Positions 1-10,392 of a DNA stretch of 23,588 nt are shown here, piece by piece. The stretch covers positions 7,923,742 through 7,947,329 of the forward strand of contig BFEA01000006.1 in the NCBI GenBank assembly GCA_003427395.1, in the 5' to 3' direction. Every line of letters starts with the position of its first letter. Within the stretch, counting starts at the first letter, position 1. Origin of the DNA: Chara braunii. Its lineage: Eukaryota > Streptophyta > Charophyceae > Charales > Characeae. The notes under the pieces were generated by a model. It searched no databases and was not told the DNA's origin. It worked only from the letters and a program-made list of their open reading frames with translations. Position numbers and translations under genes: made by a program.

Positions 1-88
<88 letters not shown>
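1..88. repeat. (CT)44 microsatellite
   Basis: Uninterrupted CT dinucleotide run of 88 bases that starts at or before the window edge. It lies in the part of the left LTR that has no counterpart in the right LTR. On the element's coding strand it is a GA run, a purine tract. Confidence 0.98.
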
Positions 89-90
<2 letters not shown>

Positions 91-339
91 TATAGCTCGA
101 GTCCAAGCACACGCTCGGAGTGATGAGAGCCGCAAAGAGTGAGACCGTTGTGCGCTTCCAGGTAGGAAACGCCTGCGACACTAGCAACAATCAGCCGAAA
201 ACGAGTAGCCACTGCCTGTGCCCGGAGAGCTTTGCACGACCTAGCGCGGGGCCATGCAAGTTTGGAGCACAATTCCTCGGTCGTAGTGCGAACCGAAGCT
301 CTCATGAACGCAATGGACAAGAACTGGTTCATAAAGAGC
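89..339. other. Left-LTR-specific sequence, no gene seen
   Basis: This stretch between the CT run and the 79-bp array has no match in the right LTR or elsewhere in the window. Short open frames exist on both strands, but none has recognisable motifs or a counterpart, so I read it as non-coding LTR or flanking DNA. Confidence 0.5.
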
Positions 340-734
340 AGCAACATAAATCAAGATTCTATGAGCTCGACGAGAGGCCAAGTAGGCAGCGCGTCGCGAG
401 TAGCTCGCAACTAGCTCCGATGAACCCGACGAGCGGCCGATCACTCGGCCTGCAACCAGTAGCGCAGCTCGTGGTAGGCAAGCTCGCGGTCAGCATAGAT
501 GAACACGACACGCGACCGATCACATGGCCTGCAGCCCGTAGCAAAGCACGTGTCAAGTAAGCTCGCGGTCAGCATAGATGCACACAACTAGCGACCGATC
601 ACATGGCCTGCAGCCCGTAACGTAGCACGTGGCAAGTAAGCTCGCGGCGAGCACCGATGTACACAACGAGCGGCCGGTCACTTGGCCTGCAGCCGGTACG
701 CGCAGCACGTGTCAAGTAAGCGCTCGTCCTTCTT
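340..734. repeat. 79-bp tandem repeat array in left LTR
   Basis: Units begin with GATG at 419, 498, 577 and 656, exactly 79 bases apart. Each contains a CCGATCAC/CGGTCACTTGGCCTGC core and an AGTAAGCTCGCGGTCAGCAT-like end. The preceding 340-418 looks like a degenerate or shortened unit. The fourth unit runs into the unique LTR body. The right LTR keeps only three units. Tandem blocks inside an LTR often serve as enhancer-like or copy-number-variable elements; that role is inference. Confidence 0.88.
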
Positions 735-1447
735 CCGTGCACGCCCTCCCTGGAGAAGCAGAGGGACTCCAACGTCTCGCTCAAACGTGACCCTTGCCTC
801 GCTAGACATGCAGATCTCAGCGCCTCCGCGTGCGCTCCCTCTCCGCATACGAGACGACCGCCCTCTGGTTTCCTCGCTCTCCTTCTCTCCCGGTCTCCCT
901 CTCTCTCTTTCTTTCTCTCTCGTCTCTCTCTTCTCTAGTTGGCGCCTCTCAGACCGACTTGAAACTTGCCTTTACTACTGCAAAAAATGTAGAGACAGTA
1001 CTCAGGCTTTCACCCATGCGTGACCCCCTTCGCGAGCGAGCTAGTCCTATCTCTGCCTCCCTCCCTCTCTCTAGACGAGCACACGCCTAGCGAGGGCTGA
1101 AAGCTCTCCTGGTTGTAGTCGCTACCGACCTGGCCGTCCCGGGCGGTTGACTTTATCGAGCGCCTTCCTCGTCGCGCGTGGGGCTTCCTGATCGCATCTT
1201 GCGCAGAGGTCAAAAAGGAGTCTGGCCGAGCATTTCTCTCCCATGTGCTTCCGCATTCTCCCTTCCCGACACCCTGCACCGGGAATCCCGTACTAGCCGG
1301 GTGCACCTCCCTACCCGCTATGGCTCTCTCTCTCTACGTCGAGCGCAGCTCTCCGCGGCAAGCTGCGTGCGCGGAATGCTGGTCCTAGCGTACGCTTAGT
1401 GCGAGCCCCTCCTCTCGCGCGCCGTCCCTTTTTCGTCGCTTCTCTCC

Positions 1448-1458
1448 TTTATATATAC
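1448..1458 (-). promoter_or_regulatory. TATA-like box in left LTR
   Basis: The minus strand reads GTATATATAAA here, a strong TATA-box match in the element's transcription direction. The same site is preserved at 18256-18266 in the right LTR. It is about 1.9 kb from the LTR 5' end, which would give a long U3. Confidence 0.5.
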
Positions 1459-2829
1459 TTCCTCTCGTGATGTCTCCCATTCTCGGTTGGCATTTTGTCG
1501 CGCAGGGCGACAATTCTAAATTTCCCCAAAAAAATTTTCTTCCCGCTTCCTCTTCACCTCTACCCTGCTTCTTTCCCTTCGATCCTTTCTGACTCCGCCC
1601 CCCCTCCAATCAAGTTCCTTCCTTCTGTTGCCGCGCGGATCGACTCATGCTGCGCGCAGCCTTGGTTGCTCAAAAAAAAAAAAGTCCTTCCCGCCCCCTC
1701 CTCGCTTTTCCCTCTTTTGTTTTCCATCGATCCAATCGAGTTCTCTCCTTTCATCGCCACGCGGATCGACTCCAGTCGTGCGCGACTTTCCCTCCAGGCC
1801 TAAACAGTTACAGCGAGCACGATCCCATTTCCCGCCGGAGTGTCTGTTCGTTTCCCGCGCTGTGCTACTTTGAGCTCGGAGGACCCATCTGACCAAGAAG
1901 CTCTTGCTATCTTCAGCCCCGTTGGCAGTTACCAAGATCCACTGAGCGCGCCTCCCGCTCCTTCTTCGTTCTTCAACCGGTTCCCTCTAGCTGTCTTTCT
2001 TTTGGGCTTTCCTCAGGCGGTTAAGCCTACTTCCCCTGCCAGTCTCCATCCTCACATGATAGACCCCTCATCTTTTTAGGGGGCCCGCCTCTGTACTCAC
2101 CACGTGGGTCCCCCCCCTTCTTCAACCGCTTTCCCCGCTTCCTCAGCCTCTTGCCAAGGAGCTGCACCCCGAGTGATGCCGCATCACCCCTCTCCTACCC
2201 GCATTTTGTCGCAAATACTCCGACATTCGTTTGACCGTTCTTAGGATTCGTACAGCTGCCGTGCGCGTCGAATCGCTTCCCCTCCCCGCTCCTTGGGATC
2301 GGATTTTCTCTAGCACCTGACACCTTGCTGATCCGTAGGCNTCCTTCCCAATGTTGTATACCACCTCCTCCTTTTGAACTAATCGCTCCCTTTCCTTTGC
2401 TGAAAGTGGAAGCGTTTATCGGAATTTCTTGATCAAGCAGTCGGTCATCGCAGCACCCCTCACCCCTTATCTGCCTTTAGCACCCGTAGGTTGAGCATAG
2501 CCGAGTCGCGTCGATCTGCTGCGTCCGTCGCGGCGGTTTAAACTTCATCCACCCAGCCCAGCTGGCCCGCGACTATGATTTCAACCGTTGCTCGGGTCCA
2601 TCGAGACTGTAGCATGAACACCTGAAAGCTCGGGTTTTCCCACAAACCACTCATTCACGCGCGCACATTACATCAGATCCACTTAAAAGGGAAGGGCACA
2701 AAATTCATCCTTTCCAGCTGGTAGATAGCCGCACCATTCTCTTTCACACCGTGACACTCATACGAAGTCCTGATCCGTCATCCACACGTCATATCCCTTT
2801 TACCCACTAAAATAGGTCTTAGGCTGCCG

Positions 2830-3325
2830 ACCCTGAAACCACTATTTTTCTGGAATCCGGTCCACCCTCACCTTGTAAGTTAGACATCGTGCGCTTGCCA
2901 CGTCGGGATGGTACCAGCCGTACCGCTCGACGAAGGCTGAGGCGTCTCACCCGACCTTCCGGTACCATAGCCCAAGCTGGGTGCAAGCAAAGCCCACCAC
3001 GTCCCCCCGCGGTAGTTCGGTGGTCATTAGCAACCGAGGTCTAGGGCCTTCACCGGCCCTCCGCTTTAGGTCCGACCAAGGCCCACTCCGAAGTACATCC
3101 TTTGCCCCGTGTCTTCAGACTTTGATACCGAAAATATGATCTTCAATGATCCTCCCGAGCCCGCTTGCGACCAAGTTTTGGATCCTCAGTTCAGCCAACC
3201 GAAGGATTAGTATGAAGAGCCAGACGCCCGAGGACATCCACAAATGCCATATCCACCTGCACTCATTCGTCAAAACCAAGCAAAAACTGCAAAAAAAGAT
3301 AAAAAAAATGTTTCTCATCTCAAAG
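2830..3325 (-). pseudogene. LTR-borne open frame, left copy (broken)
   Basis: On the minus strand an ATG near 3321 opens a frame with a hydrophobic start (IFFIFFCSFCLVL), which could be a membrane segment or signal. It continues past a TGA at 3117-3115 where the right LTR has a Trp codon, then a second TGA at the end of the LGLWYRKVG stretch, and runs on in frame to about 2840. The same protein frame is kept in the right LTR (see 19670-20087), with mixed synonymous and replacement differences. The part around TELP..LGLWYR resembles the middle of the M modules in the element interior. I recognise no known family. It could be a relic accessory gene or a chance open frame. Confidence 0.35.
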
Positions 3326-3359
3326 CAAAAACCTTCGGCTGTTAGACAGCCGCCCGGCA

Positions 3360-3815
3360 ACCAGCCCACACCCCGATTCTCGCTGTCCCTGGTGAGTCCT
3401 TTTCATGAGCCCTTTCTTTTAACCGTTTCCCCAACGTTTATTCGTGAAATGTTTCTCTTGTTTCATCCCATTTTCCCGATTAGTTTTACTCGTTTTAATA
3501 CCATCGTCTTGTCATGACGCCATTCACGACTCACGGCACATTCTTACCCTAGGACACCGGTCTATGGTACGACTCATCACCCCTCACAACACCCGATTCT
3601 CTAACTATGGTACATTATGGAATGATTTTCCCTTCGACAGATTCTCTCTAATGGAACACGTTTTCCTAACTATGGTACACAACTCTCCCCCCTTTTTTAC
3701 GCCCGTCTCCGTCTCCTCACCTTTTTCTCGCGCCTCTCTCTCTTTCGTTTCCTCTCTTCTTTTTCCCGTAAGACTTTCCTAGAGGCGCTCCTTCTCTCTC
3801 TTAGCCTACGCTTCC
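3360..3815 (-). other. 3' untranslated region of element 1 with polypurine-tract candidates
   Basis: Between the pol end and the 3' LTR. The polypurine tract should abut the LTR; the adjacent 3360-3382 is G-rich but impure on the minus strand. A much cleaner tract, AAAAAAGGGGGGAGAG on the minus strand, lies at 3698-3683, about 320 bases from the LTR. A 14-base direct repeat (CTAACTATGGTACA) occurs at 3601-3614 and 3666-3679. No gene is seen. Confidence 0.6.
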
Positions 3816-6800
3816 CTAACCGTCATCTTCTCTAGGTCTTTTCTTTTTTCTAGGGGTCTGCGGAAGGGAAGGCTTCTGAATCTTGTACCCCTTCCTCGGC
3901 GGGCGAGACAAGGCCCCTTGCCGGGAGGTCTCCCCTTTTTCACAGGTGCTGGTCAATTCTGCGTCAAGCGCTTCCTTCCCTTTTCGTTTAGGCTCCTCCC
4001 CAAGGGTCCCTCTCGATCAGAAGATTTTGAGACGAGCCCCTGCGATAGGGTCTCGCAGCCTACTCCCATCTAATTCCGCGAGCATATAAGCCCCCCCGTC
4101 CAATCTCTTTAGGACCTTATACGGCCCCATCCATCGGTTCGCCAATTTTCGGCTCCAGGTCTTTTCTAGTGACGAATGGTACATTAGTACTAGGTCGTTA
4201 ACCCCTATCGGCGCCTTTCGAACCCGCAAGTTTTTGTCCCACATATCCTTTCCTTTCACTCTTTCTCTCCCGACATTCTCTCCTGCCTCGGTTAGCCCGG
4301 CATCCAAGTTCTCGGCTATTTGCTGTATCCGTGCCTCCAACAGTTCGTCCCTTGTCATGTTAGTTTTCCACGAGACACTTGTCCAAGTATCAACGTGGAA
4401 TTCGATGGGTAGGGGACAATGCCTACCGAACCAAAGGGTGTAAGAAGGGTACCCCGTACTGGATTTGACCGTGATATTATCGGCCCAAACCGCATACCGC
4501 AAATACTTCGGCCACTGTTCCGGGCGACCTTTTCACCATTTCGCTAGAGCGTCCACAAGCGTCTGGTGACCCCTTTCTACCAGTGCATTGCTTTGGGGGT
4601 GATACGCGGTCGTATAGGCTGCCTCTATTCCCGCCTTTTTCAATAACCCCTTTACCTTTTGGCTCAAAAACTCAGCGCCCCTATCCATGACTATTCTCCC
4701 GATGCACCCATACCGCGCGATATACTCCATGAGAAAATCACTCACCTCTTCCGCCGTCTTCTTCTTAATAGCCTTTGCTTCTACGAACCCAGTGAGGTCA
4801 TCTCGGGTGTTGATTATATACCGAAGCCCGCCGACCCCTTTCGGCATGGTCACTAAATCCACATGGACCTTCTCGCCCGGAACCGTGGGAAGCGACAGAA
4901 CTAAGGGTTCTTTGTATCGAACCGTCACCCTCTTCTGGCAAGCCTCATAGGTTGAACAGTACTTTTCCACTTCCGTGTATTGCCCGTCCCACCAATAAAG
5001 CCTACGGACCTTATCGAAAGTACCCTTCAACCCCCTGTGACCTCCAACGACCCCATCGTGTAACTCCTCTACGACAGCCTTTCTCTCCTCGGGATCGCAC
5101 AGCACCCTCATGGGTATTGCAAACTTGGTGGGCCTTTTGAAGAGATGGCCTCCCCGCAGGCAATACCCCAACGCCTCTTGCTGTATTCTTTCAGTCCCTG
5201 TTTCCCTACCGGCCAAGTACAGTCCTATGTCTCGGTACTTCCCGTCGTAGAGATTCGCGAGAAAAGTCCTTGGCCCCCCTTCTTCTCTCGTGTTGTTCTC
5301 CGCCACTCGTGCTCTATTAGCGGCGACTTTCATCACCTCCTCTCCGGCCATTGTCACCGCTTCCTCCTTGAGTCTAGGAAGGTCCTTCTCACGAATGGGA
5401 AGCCGGGACAATCCGTCCGCGACCTGGTTCTTGGCCCCCGATATCCTCTCGACCCTATAGTCGTAAAGCCTACTATGAATCATCCACCGTGCGATGGTCG
5501 GATCTGTCAGGGAGAAATCTTTTTGGAGGACAGCGATCACTACTGTCGAGTCCACCCTTAGAAGAAATCGTCGTCCGTATAGGTAGTGACGGAAGGTCTT
5601 TAGGCAGTGCAGTACCCTTAACACCTCTTTTTTGAATTAGCTATAATTTCTCTCGGCGGGGTTTAAGGTCCGGCTTTCGAATCGCAAAGGTCTCTCTTTC
5701 CCTTCCTCGTCCTTCTGAGACAGGAGGCCCCCCACCGAGTGAGGTCCCGCGTCCGTGGAAACTATAAAGGGGCGATGCCCCTCGTCTTCAAAGAAAGGAA
5801 CTCCAAGGACCTCTCCACCTTCACGGAACTCTCCCTTTAAGGCTTCCATGGCCGCGGCTTGTTCTTCTCCCCAAGCCCATCCTTCCGATTTCGTGAGGAG
5901 TCTTCTCGGGGGTTCTGCTTTCTCTCCATAGGCTTTTATGAAGATTCTCCAGTAGCCTACAACCCTCAGAAACTCTCGGACCTCTGTTATGGATTTGAGC
6001 GGTGAAGGCCAAATCATAAACTTTACTAATTTCTCGGGATCGACCCTCTGCCCCTCCTTATCGCAAATGAACCCTAGTATCTTGATGGAGGATACGCCCC
6101 AACGACTCTTAGTCCCGCTTACCGTGAGGTTGGCATTGTCTAGTTTCTCAAGGACGTCCCTGACATTTTTCATGTGGTCGGCCACAAATTTTCTAACCCC
6201 CGGGAAAACCTCAGTCTCATTCCGCTCGACCGGCCTTTTTATCGGGAAGTCATCCAGGAAGACCTCCACCTTCTCCGGTATGAACTCTTTGAGGACCGCG
6301 ATCATGGCCCTTTGGAACACTGCTACCCCATTCGTCCAACCCATCGGCACTACTATCATTTGAACCAGCCCGAAAGGTGTATGCATGGCGGTCATGTGCC
6401 TGTCCCGGTAATCGAAGGGGATTTCGCCATACCCCGAGAAGAGGTTGCAGATAGAATATATTGAGCGACCCGCCGATCCTTCTGCTAGCATGTCGGCCTC
6501 AGGTATAGACCCCACGTCTGTAATGGTGACTGCATTGGTCCTCTGGAGGTTTTGGATCCATCTTAGTTTGTTGCTTCCCCCCTTCCTCAGAAAGAACCAC
6601 TTATTGGAGTAGGCACTCTCGCAAGGTTCCGCGACGAATGTCCTGATCTTTTCCTTGATGAAGGCAACTATCTCCTCTGTCTCCTTTTGAGCGTACTTCC
6701 ACTGGGCCCTATCCTTCCAAGGGACGTGCGGGACCGTGTGGATCCAGGCCGGCTTAGCATACCTTGGGTCGATTCTCTCTCTCTCCGAATCATCAAAGGC

Positions 6801-7129
6801 AATGGCTTTATCGCAGCCCCTTAAGGTCATGGCTATGAGCTCTTTCTCTCTCTCCGTGAGATTCCCATCTCCGATATCCATTTTGGCCAATCTATCGGTC
6901 ATTATCCTTTGGCCTTTAGTCTCTTTCCTCTCCTTGATGATATCGGCGATCTCCTCCTCCGATATCGTAGCTTCCCCCGTTCTATCCCGGCTAACCGCGG
7001 CGGGCTTTACTTTATCCGCCACGGTTTTGTGCTTCTTAACTCCGCCGGCTAGGGGGATCCCTCCAAAAAAGACATACTCACGCACCCACCGAACTCCTCC
7101 TCCTTGTTCTTCTTCTCGTATCCCATACC
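3816..7129 (-). pseudogene. pol: Element 1 pol: RT, RNase H, integrase (three in-frame stops)
   Basis: A single frame from about 7129 to a TAG at 3818-3816 holds the whole pol. From the Met at 7085, the RT shows VPMG, the catalytic FLDD box at residues 276-279, and motif A reading CNLFSGYG, with Asn214 in place of the first catalytic Asp. RNase H follows with TDAG at 444-447 and KKEV. A TAA at 5639-5637 separates the next part. The integrase has an H2C2-type zinc region whose first Cys is now Tyr (codon 4949-4947). Its catalytic residues are D in VHVDLV, D in VMDRGAEF and E in LVERGH, with exactly 35 residues between the last two. A TGA at 4535-4533 precedes the GPYKV module. A TGA at 4019-4017 is followed by about 66 more codons ending in a basic RKKKRPRE tail. 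The role is cDNA synthesis and integration. With the motif-A change and three stops this copy cannot be active. Confidence 0.93.
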
Positions 7130-8855
7130 ATTAATTACAATCATATCCCCCACGCCCTCGACCTCCAATTGGTCCCCCTTGGGTCCCCTATCCGTCAAGG
7201 GTACCTCCTCTAGACGGACTCGACACACCCTCGACTGGCTCCCCTTGCGTCTAGCAAGGCTGGTCCGGTTACGTTCATCTTGTGCGTCTATGGTCTTTAG
7301 GACCACTCGAATTCCATCAGGACTTTGGATCGAGAGGGTTCGACTCCCAACTGGCAAATCAACTGTGGTTGCGTGTACCACGCTCAACCAGGTCCTCCCG
7401 AGGATCAATTCGGCGGAGCATTCTTTTACCGAAAAGATCGGAACCGTGGCCTCTACATCAACTACCTCAATCACGGGGCTATGACACACCCGTTCCGCCG
7501 GTTGCATCTTGTTGTCGGCCACTACCATCGACATTGACACCCCTCGATCTATCTCCAAGCCTAGCTCTCATGCGATGGAGTCTCTGCATACCGTAGACTC
7601 GGACCCATTGTCTACTAGAACCCTCATCTTCTTCCCACTTACCACCGCCTGGAGCTGGCCGCTACCTAACACGTAGAATTTTTTGGCCTCTTCTCCTGAG
7701 AAGAAGTTGGCGGGTAGTTCCTCCAGGGTAATGTGGGAGGCCTGTACTTCTTTCTTGGCTGGGCCTTCCACTGGCACCGTGGGTCCCCCAACGATCGGGA
7801 CTCTAACCTTCCTTGTGATGCTTAGGAGCTCCTCCCTGGCGCTTTTGCTTGCGGCTAGATATTCCAAGAGTGTGCACTGCATAGGCTGCATCTGGGTTCT
7901 CCTGACGGGTGCTACCGTGTCTATCTCATCCAGAGTGCACTTCATTTTTAACTTTTTGGGCCCCCTTTTCTTAGGCGATTTGGGCAAGGTGGGATCCTCC
8001 TTCTTTTCCTCCACCGTTTTCGCATCAGTCATTGGCTGGTCATTGTCGCCGCTTTTTACTTCCGTGCTTTCCGTCACACTTGCTTGGTTCTCGGATGTCT
8101 CGGCCCCGACCTGCGTCCTCACCCCTAGGCAGGGCCTCTCTTCTTCGGGCTGGGTATCTAATAATTTGATGCTTGATACTTGGGGTTCCCTAATGGACAA
8201 CCCTCCCGGTGACTCCACCATTTGGATGTGATTTGTGTTGGAGGAGCTTCCGACTTCTGGTTTCTTTCCCAGTCTAGCCTCCTCAAGGGTCACCCTCTTG
8301 TCCACGTTCACGTTCATTGATGGGTAAAAGGAGACCGCCTCTCCGCTGTTTCCCCATACAACCCACTTGTTCTCATTTAGCTTGACCATTCCCAATCTCA
8401 AAGCCTCCGTGAGATAAGGGCAGTTCCGCTTGATGTGATTTTCTTCATTGCAGTAGACACACCCGGCCCGAGCTTGGGGATTGTTGGGGCGCGGACCCCC
8501 TTGTGCTCTTGGCGCTACAGGCGTAGGCGAAGCCGGCGGCTGTGGTGCCCTAACCTCCTGTTGCGGTCCAGGGGCCCTTGCTGGAGGGGCGTCTCCCCAC
8601 CTTCCATCTCTAGCATCCTTCCAATGGGAGCTCCCCCAATCGGGACCACGATTCCCCCCTATCTCTCGGTCGTTCCTCCAACCTCCCTGGCCACTCGATT
8701 CGTTCGTCCATCTGGTCGGCCGTTCTCCCCACCGGGGAGCAGGCGGTCCTGGGGGCGGTCTATCGCTCCCTCTTGGACCATCGTTCCATGCGCCTTGCAT
8801 GTAGCGGAGCGCCATGTCTAAGGTCTCTTTCATGTACTCCCTCACATCTACTACT
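7049..8855 (-). pseudogene. gag-pro: Element 1 gag C-terminus (CCHC knuckle) and aspartic protease
   Basis: Frame from 8855 through the ORF starting at 8845 down to 7049, interrupted only by a TGA at 7570-7568. It begins with a Pro/Arg/Gly/Trp-rich segment, then the zinc knuckle CVYCNEENHIKRNC (C-x2-C-x4-H-x4-C), which binds RNA in nucleocapsids. An acidic to basic linker follows, with a PKKRGPKKLK nuclear-localisation-like patch. The protease core is VLVDNGSE, where Asn replaces the usual Ser/Thr after the catalytic Asp. After the TGA comes LILGRTWL, the second conserved protease motif (ILG). The capsid region upstream is in another frame, with the change falling in a run of 8 C at 8856-8863. 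The downstream end overlaps the pol frame, which is offset by -1. Confidence 0.88.
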
Positions 8856-9717
8856 CCCCCCCCGTGAAAACCACTTCGACGGCTCTTTCGAAATAGGCAG
8901 AATCCCTCGGGGCCTTTTCAAGGACTTCTTTCCTTTTCTCTTCCGGTAGGTGTAGCATAAACATCACGCACCTATCTACTTCAGACAGCATTCCCCTATC
9001 TACTAGGGTCTGGGACAGGCGTTTGAACCTTCGGGTGAAGGCCACCAAGCTCTCCCGATCCCCCCTCGTAATTTGTCGCAAACCTTCTACGGTAGGGATC
9101 AGATCATCACAGGCGAACGTCTGCAACGGGCTCGTTCTAAAGGTTCTCCATCGTCCATCCGCCGGGTGGATAGCCCGGATCGGGGAATCTAACTCGGGGT
9201 CCGAGTTCTGAATGAAATAGTCAATCCACTCTCTTTCGGAAAATCTCTTCCGGTAGCCATAACTTTCTCATTTTTCCACGAACCCCGTCACATCACGTCC
9301 GTCGAAGAAAAGTGCCTCCAGACCCAAGTTGACGTCGTAGTAGGGGACTCGTAGGTCATCGTAACGACGAAAATAGGGACCCTCCATCGGCCCATCGATC
9401 GCCGGATCGTACGGCTTGTAGCACGAGGGATCAGGCTCCTCCATCCGGCCTCGAGGTCTTGGCGGTTCCCAGGGGTCCTCCCCATAGCGCCCCCGCTCAT
9501 CCGGCCAATCTGCCTCCCACCGAGCGAGGTCCTGCCCTCTAAAGCTTCTCTAGGCCTCCACCCCCTGACTCTTGCCCGTTATCTCGTCGGGAGCCCAGGA
9601 GGCGTCCGCTTCCCTTACGACCCATCTCCGCGGCCTACTACCAGCCTCCGCTGGCCTCTCGTCTCTAAGGCCCCTTCTACTCGGTCCCTCTTCCTCTTCT
9701 CTCCGGGGTGGCCGGTA
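8856..9717 (-). pseudogene. gag: Element 1 gag capsid region (two stops, frameshift at each end)
   Basis: One minus-strand frame reads the sequence typical of the retrotransposon gag domain: a FFDGRDVTGFVE start of the capsid-like domain (about 9306-9271), an EREWIDYF segment, then LIPTVEGL, FTRRFKRL and the CVMFMLHLPEEKR helices to 8864. It contains a TAG at 9552-9550 and a TGA at 9270-9268. Upstream it joins the repeat-rich N-terminal extension only after a shift inside the run of 7 C at 9718-9724. Downstream it joins the CCHC region after a shift in the run of 8 C at 8856-8863. The function is assembly of the virus-like particle. A Met at 9387-9385 is a possible original start, but the continuous homologous repeats upstream argue for an N-terminal extension. 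Confidence 0.82.
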
Positions 9718-10373
9718 CCCCCCCTATCTCGTGGGAATTCTAGAGCTTCTCCCACTCTTGCGTCCGGTAAATCCACCCACCGAGACTCTACAGGAAGGCC
9801 CCTTGACCCCTCGATCGCCCCTTCTCGCGCAGGCATCCGCATCTCCACACCAGATCTAGACCCTTCTAAGGCCTGCCTCTCGCTGGCGACAGTCTCCGGG
9901 ACCCTTTCGACCAATCTCCGTGGCCTGCCGCCGGCTTCAGCCGCCCTCCCTTCTCTTAAGTCCCTCCTGTCTTGACACTCCTCTTCCTCTCTCCTAAGTG
10001 GTCGATACCCTTGTCTATCTCTAGGGAACTCCCGCGCTTCCTCTAACCTTGCTTCCGCATCCATTAGGTCCACCCACCGGGATTCCACCGGAACGCCTCT
10101 CGCGGCCTCGGTGACCCCCTCGTTCACCGGCACCCGCGGCCCCACATCCCTGCGCACTCGCACTTCCGTGCCAGCCCTTTGCCCCTCCGAGGCTTGTCTT
10201 TCCCCCGAAGCCATTTCCGAACCCCCTTCGGTCCTAGCCAGCGCCGCCGCCCCCCCTGTCATTTCCTCCACTACCCTACTTAGAGTGGCCCCCAACTCGG
10301 GACTGTTCACTATCCCCCTTCTGTCAGTGGTTTCCGGCGGACTAGAGAGACCAGCCTCCAGTTCACTCTCCAT
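9718..10373 (-). CDS. Arg/Glu-rich tandem-repeat N-terminal extension of gag
   Basis: An ATG at 10373-10371 opens a frame rich in Arg, Glu, Gly and Pro with two diverged repeats of about 95 residues. The shared signatures are ASERQA, VPVESRWVDL (LPVESRWVDL in the second), DA followed by EFPRDR, then REEEE and AEAG.RPRR. The second repeat runs out of frame at the 7-C run 9718-9724 and continues in the capsid frame, where its REEEE and AEAGSRPRR signatures reappear. This shows that the repeat region and gag were one polyprotein. In this sequence the original frame ends at a TAA at 9617-9615. No known domain is recognised; it is probably disordered. The upstream neighbour is module M6. Confidence 0.6.
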
Positions 10374-10392
10374 GCACCCTTATTGGCAATAT

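Larger units (their letters stand above)
1..3359 (-). repeat. 3' LTR of element 1 (partial, extends past left edge)
   Basis: Bases 487-3359 align almost colinearly with 17285-20166. On the minus strand the LTR begins TGCCGGG at 3359, against TGTCGGG in the right copy. The far terminus, which should match 17047-17284, is not found here. Instead bases 89-486 hold sequence absent from the right LTR, ending in a CT microsatellite at the window edge, so the terminus is either off the window or deleted. Notable contents are a 79-bp tandem array (340-734), a pyrimidine-rich stretch (about 880-940), a TATA-like site (1448-1458) and an open frame near the 5' end. Base 2341 is N; the right copy has C there. 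Confidence 0.9.

Noticed and set aside
340-734. CRISPR-like array
   Set aside because: Units are contiguous 79-bp tandem copies without unique spacers, inside an LTR.
1495-2079. Plus-strand open frames of 70-100 codons in the left LTR
   Set aside because: Low-complexity Ser/Pro/Phe translations of pyrimidine-rich DNA in several overlapping frames, with no conserved motif.
4234-8821. Plus-strand open frames opposite gag and pol
   Set aside because: They are shadows of the minus-strand coding frames, which carry the recognisable RT, RNase H, integrase and CCHC motifs.
5637-9552. A variant genetic code or suppressed stops to explain many TGA/TAA/TAG codons
   Set aside because: All three stops occur, with frameshifts and loss of catalytic residues, and one TGA corresponds to TGG in the other LTR, so decay is the simpler reading.
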